Shown here in pieces: positions 1 through 6,002 of a DNA stretch of 6,002 nt. The stretch is from the NCBI GenBank assembly GCA_947177675.1, contig CAMWVK010000111.1, positions 1-6,002 of the forward strand, given 5' to 3'. The stretch's first letter is position 1. Every line of letters starts with the position of its first letter. The notes below the pieces were generated by a model. It ran no database searches and was not told the DNA's origin. It saw nothing but the letters and a program-made list of their open reading frames with translations. Source of the stretch: an uncultured Mucispirillum sp. Lineage in GTDB: Bacteria; Chrysiogenota; Deferribacteres; Deferribacterales; Mucispirillaceae. The position numbers were made by a program, and so were the translations under genes.

Positions 1-464
1 TCTTATATACAGCTGGATATTTTACATTAAAAGGAAAAAATATCATAATAAAATTATTATTTATATTAATGAGTTTATGTAAAAAAGGCTGTTGACTGCC
101 ATTTCTTAAAAGATATAAAAGAACAGTATTTAATGCGATGGGTTAAATAAATATAAAATTGAAAAATAATTAAATGCTTTTAAGAATATGTTACAGCAGC
201 TTCAATATCAATATTATCAGGCATAAATAGAACATACTAACAATTGAAAAGCATATAATGATTTAATTTTAAATACATACACATAACATATTAGAATGTC
301 ATCATAAAATAATTATGTATTACTTTCAGAGAGACTTTTTTCAATATAAAAAGATAACTAATCTAGAGCCAAATTTATTAATGCAGCTTATTACAATATT
401 TGTGGATAAGTCTATAATATATTTTTTATTAACTATTTATGACTATTTTCACATATTATATATG
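1..464. other. AT-rich intergenic stretch without a convincing gene
   Basis: This stretch lies beyond the operon terminator and holds no open frame with both a start codon and a ribosome-binding site. At the left edge the plus strand has a frame open from 3 to a TGA at 93-95, ending ILMSLCKKGC, which could be the tail of a gene entering from outside. On the minus strand a frame runs open from the left edge up to a stop at 143-145 (about 47 codons), but it has no good start. A short minus-strand frame ending at 180-182 reads MPDNIDIEAAVTYS. With this base composition none is convincing, although decayed gene remnants are possible. A perfect DnaA-box 9-mer sits at 401-409. No tRNA-like fold or repeat array was seen. 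Confidence 0.6.
401..409 (-). promoter_or_regulatory. Isolated perfect DnaA-box sequence
   Basis: The plus strand reads TGTGGATAA, the exact reverse complement of the consensus DnaA box TTATCCACA. It lies in very AT-rich DNA downstream of the operon terminator. No second box within one mismatch was found in 1-516, so there is no cluster and no basis for calling an origin. It may be a chance match or a lone DnaA-binding or titration site. Confidence 0.3.
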
Positions 465-491
465 AAAAAAGCTCCCTTAAATTAAGGGAGC
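465..491 (-). terminator. Intrinsic terminator of the rpsL-rplC operon
   Basis: Read on the minus strand, GCTCCCTT (491-484) and AAGGGAGC (478-471) form a perfect 8-bp GC-rich stem around a 5-base loop. Two further A-T pairs are possible inside the loop. The stem is followed at once by six T residues (470-465). This is a classic Rho-independent terminator. It starts 25 bases after the rplC stop codon. It is unidirectional, because on the plus strand the stem is followed by CTATATG rather than a T tract. Its position shows that the transcript is meant to end after rplC, where rplD would normally follow. Confidence 0.93.
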
Positions 492-501
492 CTATATGTT
501 T

Positions 502-519
502 TAGTTTAGTAGTAAACTA
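502..519 (-). repeat. Small inverted repeat starting at the rplC stop codon
   Basis: TAGTTTA and TAAACTA form a perfect 7-bp stem around a 4-base loop. On the minus strand the 5' arm begins with the TAG stop codon of rplC (519-517). The stem has only two G-C pairs and no following T run, so it is not a terminator by itself. With the terminator hairpin 10 bases downstream it gives the mRNA a tandem hairpin 3' end, which might protect against exonucleases. That role is inference. Confidence 0.4.
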
Positions 520-1155
520 TCTTTTTGGTTTAGCTGTTTCTTTTATATATACTATACCGTTTTTATGACCAGGAACAGAACCCTGAACAAGTATAACATT
601 TTTTTCAGGCATAACTTTTACAACTTTTAATCTTTGAGTTGTAACAGTTTCCACACCTAAATGACCAGCCATTTTTTTACCTTTGTTTACTTCTGCAGGC
701 CATTCTTTCATACCTATAGAACCAAGTCTACGGTGAAAGCCTGAACCGTGTCCACCAGGACCGCCTGCGAAGTTCCAGCGTTTCATACCACCAGCGAAAC
801 CTTTACCTATTGTTACACCTTGGATATCAACTAAATCGCCTTCTGCAAAAATTTCTGTGCTGATTGTTTGACCTACATTGTAGTCATCAATAGCATCAAC
901 ACGAACTTCACGAAGATATTTCATTGGCTTAACATCTGCTTTTTTGAAATGTCCAGCCATAGGTTTATTAACTTTCTTTTCTGAGAGTATCTCTTCGAAC
1001 CCGATTTGTATAGCATTATAGCCATCAGATTCAACGGTTTTTTTCTGTACAACGACACATGGACCTGCTTGTACAACCGTAACCGGAATAACCGCCCCGT
1101 TATCAGAAAATACTTGTGTCATTCCGATTTTTTTACCGATAATTCCCTTTGCCAT
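517..1155 (-). CDS. rplC: Large ribosomal subunit protein L3 (uL3)
   Basis: L3 binds 23S rRNA near its 3' end, is among the first proteins in 50S assembly, and extends a loop towards the peptidyl transferase centre. The 212 residues match the usual bacterial length. Family signatures are the N-terminal [13 protein letters not shown] (4-16), [17 protein letters not shown] (113-129), the Gly/His-rich segment [12 protein letters not shown] (131-142) with GSIG (145-148), and [11 protein letters not shown] (157-167). Next to GSIG, residue 149 is Met, where E. coli has the glutamine methylated by PrmB, so that modification is not expected. The ATG is preceded by GGCAGG with 5-base spacing, overlapping the end of rpsJ by context (gap 15 bases). 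It is the last gene of the operon and is followed by the terminator at 465-491. rplD, its almost universal downstream partner, is absent. Confidence 0.97.
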   Translation of the reverse strand: MAKGIIGKKIGMTQVFSDNGAVIPVTVVQAGPCVVVQKKTVESDGYNAIQIGFEEILSEKKVNKPMAGHFKKADVKPMKYLREVRVDAIDDYNVGQTISTEIFAEGDLVDIQGVTIGKGFAGGMKRWNFAGGPGGHGSGFHRRLGSIGMKEWPAEVNKGKKMAGHLGVETVTTQRLKVVKVMPEKNVILVQGSVPGHKNGIVYIKETAKPKR

Positions 1156-1170
1156 TTATTCCTGCCTTTA

Positions 1171-1479
1171 TTAAAGTTTAATCTCTACATCTATGCCCGC
1201 AGATAGCTCAAGATTCTTAAGTGCATCAATTGTTTGAGGGTTATACTCAAATATATCAATTAAACGCTTATGAGTCCTTATTTCAAACTGCTCACGAGAG
1301 TTTTTATCAACATGAGGAGAACGAGTTACACAAAATTTTTCAATGCGAGTAGGAAGTGGTATAGGACCAACAACTCTAGCACCTGTTCTTTTAGCTGTGT
1401 TCACAATGTCTTTCACAACTTTATCTAAAATTTTGTGTTCAAAAGCTTTAAGTTTAATTCTTATCTTTTGATTTTCCAT
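1171..1479 (-). CDS. rpsJ: Small ribosomal subunit protein S10 (uS10, NusE)
   Basis: S10 is a 30S head protein that contacts 16S rRNA. As NusE it joins NusB, NusA and NusG in antitermination and links RNA polymerase to the ribosome. The 102-residue length is standard. Recognisable segments are [12 protein letters not shown] (4-15), [22 protein letters not shown] (28-49, read in pieces), SPHVDK (54-59) and [14 protein letters not shown] (63-76). Val57, the site where tetracycline-resistance substitutions arise in some bacteria, is the usual residue. It starts 18 bases after tuf. The upstream sequence offers only GGTAG at 6-base spacing, a weak ribosome-binding site compared with the others here, so translational coupling to tuf is plausible. 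The gap is far too short for an E. coli-like S10 leader. Confidence 0.97.
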   Translation of the reverse strand: MENQKIRIKLKAFEHKILDKVVKDIVNTAKRTGARVVGPIPLPTRIEKFCVTRSPHVDKNSREQFEIRTHKRLIDIFEYNPQTIDALKNLELSAGIDVEIKL

Positions 1480-1497
1480 TATAATCTACCAGCCTGA

Positions 1498-2688
1498 TTA
1501 CTCAATAATTTCAGTAACAACACCTGCACCAACAGTTCTACCACCTTCACGGATAGCAAAACGCAAACCTTTTTCCATAGCAATTGGTTGAATAAGTTGA
1601 ACTTCACAGCTGATGTTATCACCAGGCATAACCATTTCAACACCTTCTTGAAGAACAATGATACCAGTAACATCTGTAGTTCTAAAATAGAACTGTGGAC
1701 GGTAACCACCGAAGAATGGAGTGTGACGACCACCCTCATCTTTAGTTAAGATATAAGCTTCTGCTTTGAATTTTTTGTGTGGAGTAATTGAGCCAGGTTT
1801 AGCTAATACTTGCCCCCGTTCAACTTCATCTTTTTTAGTGCCACGAAGTAACACACCAATGTTATCACCAGCAACACCTTCATCTAAAAGTTTACGGAAC
1901 ATTTCAACGCCTGTAACTGTAGTTTTAGAAGTGTCGCGGATACCAACGATTTCAACTTCTTCACCAACTTTAATAACACCGCGTTCTACACGACCAGTAA
2001 CAACTGTGCCACGACCAGAGATAGAGAAAACATCTTCTATTGGCATTAAGAATGGCTGGTCAACAGCTCTTTCTGGAGTTGGAATATATGCATCTAATGC
2101 AGCCAATAAATCCCAAATAGGTTTAGTTAAAGCTTCATCAGTTGGGTTTTCTAATGCTTTTAAAGCAGAACCTTTAACAATTGGAGTATCATCACCAGGA
2201 AATTCGTATGAAGATAATAATTCTCTGATTTCCATTTCAACAAGTTCTAAAAGTTCTTCATCATCAACCATATCGCATTTATTCATGAAAACGATGATGT
2301 ATGGAACACCAACTTGACGAGCAAGAAGGATGTGTTCACGAGTTTGTGGCATAGGACCATCAGCAGCAGAAACAACTAATATAGCACCATCCATCTGAGC
2401 AGCACCAGTAATCATATTTTTAACATAGTCGGCGTGACCTGGACAGTCAACATGTGCATAGTGACGAGTTTCAGACTCATACTCAACATGGCTTGTTGCA
2501 ATAGTAATACCGCGTTCTCTTTCTTCTGGAGCTTTGTCAATATTTGCATAATCTACAAAAGATGCAAGACCTTTTTGAGATAATACATTTGTTAAAGCTG
2601 CAGTTAAAGTAGTTTTACCGTGGTCAACATGACCAATTGTTCCAACATTAACATGTGGTTTTTTTCTTTCAAATTTTTGTTTAGCCAT
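1498..2688 (-). CDS. tuf: Elongation factor Tu
   Basis: EF-Tu carries aminoacyl-tRNA to the ribosomal A site as a ternary complex with GTP. All GTPase motifs are present: GHVDHGKT P-loop (19-26), RGITIA switch I (59-64), DCPGH (81-85) with catalytic His85, NKCD (136-139) and GSAL (173-176). Beta-barrel domains 2 and 3 follow, including [32 protein letters not shown] and the C-terminal [17 protein letters not shown]. The 396 residues are the normal bacterial length. The ATG has a near-perfect GGAGGAA at 2701-2695 with 6-base spacing. It lies 21 bases after fusA and 18 before rpsJ, bridging the str and S10 gene sets. Many related bacteria carry a second tuf copy elsewhere, which this window cannot show. 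The sequence resembles Deferribacterota and deltaproteobacterial-type EF-Tu from memory. Confidence 0.98.
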   Translation of the reverse strand: MAKQKFERKKPHVNVGTIGHVDHGKTTLTAALTNVLSQKGLASFVDYANIDKAPEERERGITIATSHVEYESETRHYAHVDCPGHADYVKNMITGAAQMDGAILVVSAADGPMPQTREHILLARQVGVPYIIVFMNKCDMVDDEELLELVEMEIRELLSSYEFPGDDTPIVKGSALKALENPTDEALTKPIWDLLAALDAYIPTPERAVDQPFLMPIEDVFSISGRGTVVTGRVERGVIKVGEEVEIVGIRDTSKTTVTGVEMFRKLLDEGVAGDNIGVLLRGTKKDEVERGQVLAKPGSITPHKKFKAEAYILTKDEGGRHTPFFGGYRPQFYFRTTDVTGIIVLQEGVEMVMPGDNISCEVQLIQPIAMEKGLRFAIREGGRTVGAGVVTEIIE

Positions 2689-2709
2689 AATTTATTCCTC
2701 CAAATCTTA

Positions 2710-4788
2710 TTAATTTCTAGATTTTATAATTTCTTCTGCAATATTTGCAGGTACTTCTTCATAGTGGTCAAACTGCATAGTGTAAGTTGCACGACCTTGT
2801 GTAATAGAACGCAGTTCAGTAGAGTAACCAAACATTTGTTTTAATGGAACCATTGCATTAATAACTTGTGCATTACCTTGAACATTCATTCCCTCTATTC
2901 TACCGCGTCTAGAGCTTAAATCGCCCATAACATCACCCATGTATTCATCAGGTGTAACAACTTCAACTTTCATAATTGGCTCTAAAAGCACTGGAGAAGC
3001 TTGTTTCATACCATCTTTAAATGCCATAGATGCAGCGATTTTGAATGCCATCTCGTTAGAGTCAACTTCGTGGAAAGAACCATCAAATACAGTTACTTTA
3101 AAGTCAACAACAGGATATCCTGCAACAATACCATTTTCCATAGCTTCAGTAACACCTTTTTCAATAGCTGGAATATATTCTTTTGGTATTGCACCACCAA
3201 CGATTTTGTTTTCAAATTCAAAACCAGTACCTGGTTCAAGTGGAGTCATTTCTAACCAGCAGTGGCCATAGTTACCCTTACCACCAGACTGTTTAATATA
3301 TTTACCTTCAGTTTTAACTGCTTTACGGAAGGTTTCACGATAAGCAACTTGTGGGTTACCTATATTAGCTTCCACTTTAAATTCTCTTTTTAAACGGTCA
3401 ACAATGATTTCAAGGTGTAATTCGCCCATACCTGAAATAACTGTCTGACCAGTTTCTTCATCAACTCTTACTCTGAAAGATGGGTCTTCAGAAGCAAGTT
3501 TGCCTAATGCAACAGAAAGTTTATCTTGGTCTGCTTTTGTTTTTGGTTCAATAGCAATAGATATAACTGGCTCTGGAAATTCCATAGCTTCTAATATAAT
3601 TGGGCTTTTTTCGTCACAGAGAGTATCCCCTGTTGTAGTGAATTTAAGACCAACTGTTGCACAAATATCTCCAGCACGGATTTCTTTAATTTCTTCCCTT
3701 TTGTTAGAGTGCATTTTTAAAAGACGGCCAATGCGTTCTTTTTTATCTTTAGTAGAGTTAAGAACATAGTTACCAGCTTCAAACACACCAGAATAAACAC
3801 GGAAATATGCAAGCTGCCCCATGTATGGGTCAGTCATAATTTTAAATGCTAATGCAGAAAATGGAACATCGTCACTAGCTTCACGAGATTCTTCCTGATT
3901 AGTTTCTGGGTTAATACCATTAATAGCAGGAATATCAAGCGGTGATGGAAGATAATCAACTACTGCATCAAGAAGTTTTTGGATACCTTTATATTTAAAA
4001 GCTGTTCCGCATAATACAGGATTAAACTGTAATGCACAAGTGCCTTTACGAAGTGCAGATTTTATTTCATCATTAGTAATTTCTCCGCCTTCAAGGTATC
4101 TTTCCATAAGTTCTTCATCAGCTTCAACAGCTGTTTCTATCATTTTAGCACGATATTCTGTAGCTTTATCTTTAAGGTCAGCAGGAATTTCTACTTCCTT
4201 ATATTTCATACCAAAGTCGCCTTCAACATCCCAAATGTAGCCTTTCATTTCTATTAAGTCTACAACACCTTGGAATTTATCTTCAGCACCTATTGGTATT
4301 TGGATTGCAACAGGTGTAGCACCAAGTCTGTCATTCATCATTTCAAGAACACGGTAGAAATTAGCACCAGTTCTGTCCATTTTGTTAACGAATGCAACTC
4401 TTGGAACTTTGTATTTATCAGCTTGTCTCCAAACTGTTTCAGACTGCGGCTGAACACCAGCAACAGCACAGAATACACCAACTGCACCATCTAATACTTT
4501 AAGAGACCGTTCAACTTCAATAGTAAAGTCAACATGTCCCGGAGTATCAATAATATTAATAACATAGTCTTTCCAAAAGCACTGTGTAGTAGCAGAAGTA
4601 ATTGTTATACCTCTTTCTCTTTCCTGTTCCATCCAGTCCATAGTAGCTGCACCATCATGGACTTCACCGATTTTATAGTTCACACCAGTGTAGTAAAGAA
4701 TACGCTCAGTTGTAGTAGTTTTACCAGCATCAATGTGAGCCATGATACCGATATTTCTTTGTAAATCTAAAGATTTTGCTCTTGCCAC
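2710..4788 (-). CDS. fusA: Elongation factor G
   Basis: EF-G is the GTPase that drives tRNA-mRNA translocation and, with RRF, ribosome recycling. The G domain shows AHIDAGKTT (17-25), RGITITSA (59-66), DTPGHVDF (81-88), NKMD (135-138) and a G5 motif GTAFK (261-265), where Ser is commoner than Thr at the second position. Domain II begins near 310, domain III near 405 with GMGELHLE (453-460), domain IV near 480 with GGKGNYGH (502-509) and the tip His573 in SFHEVDS, and domain V near 605 ending in [17 protein letters not shown]. The 692 residues are typical, and the operon position favours the main EF-G over EF-G2 paralogues. The start codon is GTG: CAGGAG (4800-4795) lies 6 bases upstream and the protein begins with the conserved [15 protein letters not shown]. 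It starts 15 bases after rpsG. Confidence 0.98.
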   Translation of the reverse strand: MARAKSLDLQRNIGIMAHIDAGKTTTTERILYYTGVNYKIGEVHDGAATMDWMEQERERGITITSATTQCFWKDYVINIIDTPGHVDFTIEVERSLKVLDGAVGVFCAVAGVQPQSETVWRQADKYKVPRVAFVNKMDRTGANFYRVLEMMNDRLGATPVAIQIPIGAEDKFQGVVDLIEMKGYIWDVEGDFGMKYKEVEIPADLKDKATEYRAKMIETAVEADEELMERYLEGGEITNDEIKSALRKGTCALQFNPVLCGTAFKYKGIQKLLDAVVDYLPSPLDIPAINGINPETNQEESREASDDVPFSALAFKIMTDPYMGQLAYFRVYSGVFEAGNYVLNSTKDKKERIGRLLKMHSNKREEIKEIRAGDICATVGLKFTTTGDTLCDEKSPIILEAMEFPEPVISIAIEPKTKADQDKLSVALGKLASEDPSFRVRVDEETGQTVISGMGELHLEIIVDRLKREFKVEANIGNPQVAYRETFRKAVKTEGKYIKQSGGKGNYGHCWLEMTPLEPGTGFEFENKIVGGAIPKEYIPAIEKGVTEAMENGIVAGYPVVDFKVTVFDGSFHEVDSNEMAFKIAASMAFKDGMKQASPVLLEPIMKVEVVTPDEYMGDVMGDLSSRRGRIEGMNVQGNAQVINAMVPLKQMFGYSTELRSITQGRATYTMQFDHYEEVPANIAEEIIKSRN

Positions 4789-4803
4789 AACAAACTCCTG
4801 TTA

Positions 4804-5274
<471 letters not shown>

Positions 5275-5287
5275 TTATATCCCTCTC

Positions 5288-5659
5288 TTATTTAGGCCTT
5301 TTAGCACCGTATTTAGAACGGCTTTTTTTCCTGTTTGCAACACCAGCAGTATCTAATGCACCACGAATAACTTTGTAACGAACACCCGGTAAATCTTTTA
5401 CCCTTCCGCCACGGACAAGAACAACTGAGTGCTCTTGAAGATTATGACCGATACCCGGGATATAAGCTGTTACCTCAATACCATTTGTTAAACGAACCCT
5501 TGCAACTTTTCTTAAAGCTGAGTTAGGTTTTTTAGGTGTTGTGGTATATACCCGAACACACACTCCACGCCTTTGTGGGTTTGCTTGTAATGCCGGAGAT
5601 TTAGTCTTTTTAGTCATTTCCATACGACCAAATCTAACTAACTGATTAAGAGTCGGCAA
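5288..5659 (-). CDS. rpsL: Small ribosomal subunit protein S12 (uS12)
   Basis: S12 sits at the decoding centre and helps control fidelity. The 123 residues match the family. Conserved segments include the N-terminal [14 protein letters not shown] (21-25), [13 protein letters not shown] (39-51), [11 protein letters not shown] (59-69), [21 protein letters not shown] (72-92, read in pieces) and the C-terminal [11 protein letters not shown]. Lys43 and Lys88, the main streptomycin-resistance positions, are the sensitive wild-type residues. Asp89, the residue modified by RimO, is present. The start codon is TTG. It is chosen because the conserved N-terminus needs it, because GGAGGTG (5670-5664) is correctly spaced, and because an in-frame TAG at 5680-5678 rules out any start further upstream. 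The first internal ATG (Met13) would remove conserved residues. It is the first gene of the operon. Confidence 0.97.
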   Translation of the reverse strand: MPTLNQLVRFGRMEMTKKTKSPALQANPQRRGVCVRVYTTTPKKPNSALRKVARVRLTNGIEVTAYIPGIGHNLQEHSVVLVRGGRVKDLPGVRYKVIRGALDTAGVANRKKSRSKYGAKRPK

Positions 5660-5663
5660 AGAA

Positions 5664-5670
5664 CACCTCC
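5664..5670 (-). promoter_or_regulatory. Strong ribosome-binding site that fixes the TTG start of rpsL
   Basis: GGAGGTG is a near-complete match to the anti-Shine-Dalgarno sequence. Its GGAGG core ends 6 bases before the TTG codon at 5659-5657. It is the strongest ribosome-binding site in the window apart from that of tuf, and it probably offsets the weaker initiation expected from a TTG codon. Confidence 0.85.
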
Positions 5671-5850
5671 AATAAAACTATGACATAATGCCATGAATAT
5701 ATTTATTTATTAAAATTTTTCTGCCTCTATTAAAAAGCAATTTTAATTTTTATTAATAATTTAGCTTGTCGGAAACTCCCCTTTTATGATATAGGCATGA
5801 TAAACCTGACGGTTTGTTTCCATCTCAATGGCACAAATCTTATAACATCT
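5671..5850 (-). promoter_or_regulatory. Candidate structured 5' leader of the rpsL operon
   Basis: This noncoding stretch must contain part of the operon's promoter and leader. A block at 5764-5834 has about 44% G+C by hand count, against about 11% in the 64 bases on the rpsL side and 18% on the far side. On the minus strand the block folds as an outer stem GGAAAC (5821-5816) with GTTTCC (5776-5771), enclosing a directly abutting hairpin AAACC-GTCA-GGTTT (5815-5802). Two smaller hairpins follow at 5739-5722 and 5694-5680. A weak promoter match, TTGCTT (5865-5860) and TATAAG (5844-5839), is spaced 15 bases, which is short. Its start site would place the folded block at the 5' end of the mRNA. 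The fold is seen in the sequence. Its role in regulation is inference, and no known riboswitch class was recognised. Confidence 0.35.
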
Positions 5851-5988
5851 AAAATAAAAAAGCAAGTATTTTTTTATGTTTTAACTACATTTTTCTTAAA
5901 TCGCAATTTAGATGTTACATCAAATATAAAAGAATAAATCTTAATGTAAATACATTCAATATACAATAAATTAGAATAAGGTAAATAT
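5851..5988. other. AT-rich intergenic DNA with small palindromes
   Basis: No gene was recognised here. With 5671-5850 it makes the noncoding stretch between rpsL and the right edge. It contains the palindromes GATGTTACATC (5911-5921) and ATGTAAATACAT (5944-5955). An 11-base inverted repeat also has one arm here, TAACATCTAAA at 5843-5853 and TTTAGATGTTA at 5907-5917. These could be operators between two divergent genes, but such matches are not rare in DNA this AT-rich. There is no trace of rpoC, which precedes rpsL in many bacteria. Confidence 0.4.
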
Positions 5989-6002
5989 ATGCAGTATTTA
6001 TA
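5989..6002 (+). CDS. Possible start of a divergent gene, cut by the window edge
   Basis: An ATG at 5989-5991 is preceded by AAGG (5978-5981) with 7-base spacing and continues as MQYL before the window ends. The spacing is good, and a divergent gene upstream of rpsL would explain the noncoding gap. Only four codons are visible, so no function can be proposed, and a chance ATG is quite possible. Confidence 0.28.

Noticed and set aside
92..119. Plus-strand promoter candidate TTGACT-16-TATAAA
   Set aside because: The boxes look good, but no gene or clear RNA follows before the convergent operon end. In DNA this AT-rich such a match alone is not evidence.
1479..1739. Minus-strand open frame of 86 codons overlapping the 3' part of tuf
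   Set aside because: It is an alternative frame of tuf. The tuf frame is intact and conserved to its C-terminus, so this is neither a frameshift product nor a separate gene.
1766..2317. Long plus-strand open frame of 183 codons inside tuf
   Set aside because: It is antisense to the highly conserved EF-Tu gene and has the serine- and threonine-rich composition expected from reading such a gene backwards. It shows no motif of its own.
5641..5694. Minus-strand 18-codon frame ([10 protein letters not shown]...) overlapping the rpsL start, as a leader peptide
   Set aside because: There is no ribosome-binding site before its ATG, and it is out of frame with rpsL. It contains no run of codons suggesting attenuation.
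5797..5937. Plus-strand open frame of 46 codons starting ATG at 5797
   Set aside because: There is no ribosome-binding site and no recognisable motif, and the frame crosses the candidate leader antisense to rpsL. Its length is unremarkable here.
5931..5959. Minus-strand promoter candidate TTGAAT-17-TATTCT
   Set aside because: Each box matches the consensus at only four of six positions. Several similar matches occur by chance in this AT-rich spacer, and it would give a leader of over 250 bases.

Overview
The window is dominated by one six-gene operon on the minus strand, transcribed from right to left: rpsL (S12), rpsG (S7), fusA (EF-G), tuf (EF-Tu), rpsJ (S10), rplC (L3). This is the classical str operon joined to the first two genes of the S10 operon. 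All six proteins are full length with intact signature motifs. Gaps between genes are only 13 to 21 bases, so a single transcript is the simplest reading. A textbook intrinsic terminator (465-491) lies 25 bases beyond the rplC stop codon.

The organism is a bacterium with an AT-rich genome: codons favour A/T endings and intergenic DNA is about one fifth G+C by eye. From memory of family sequences, EF-Tu, EF-G and S12 look most like those of Deferribacterota and of deltaproteobacterial-type lineages. A low-GC member such as a Mucispirillum-like bacterium fits. This placement is tentative because no alignment was run.

Layout: 1-464 is very AT-rich DNA with no convincing gene, only some open frames at the left edge. 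465-519 holds the terminator and a second small hairpin that begins at the rplC stop codon. 517-5659 is the operon. 5660-6002 is noncoding, carries the presumed promoter and leader of the operon, and may include the start of a divergent plus-strand gene at 5989.

Functionally, the genes supply two decoding-side small-subunit proteins (S12, S7), the two GTPases of elongation (EF-Tu, EF-G), S10 (also the transcription factor NusE) and the large-subunit assembly protein L3. S12 keeps lysines 43 and 88 and S10 keeps valine 57, so no classical streptomycin or tetracycline target mutation is visible.

The most unusual point is what is missing. The S10 gene set normally continues rplC-rplD-rplW-rplB and onward, but here it stops at rplC with a dedicated terminator. 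rplD encodes L4, which is also the feedback regulator of the S10 operon in E. coli. There is no room for an S10 leader before rpsJ or for an E. coli-type S7 operator between rpsL and rpsG. Any feedback control would therefore have to act elsewhere, and the GC-enriched, hairpin-rich leader upstream of rpsL is the best candidate. I see no mobile element, CRISPR array, RNA gene or obviously new multi-gene system.
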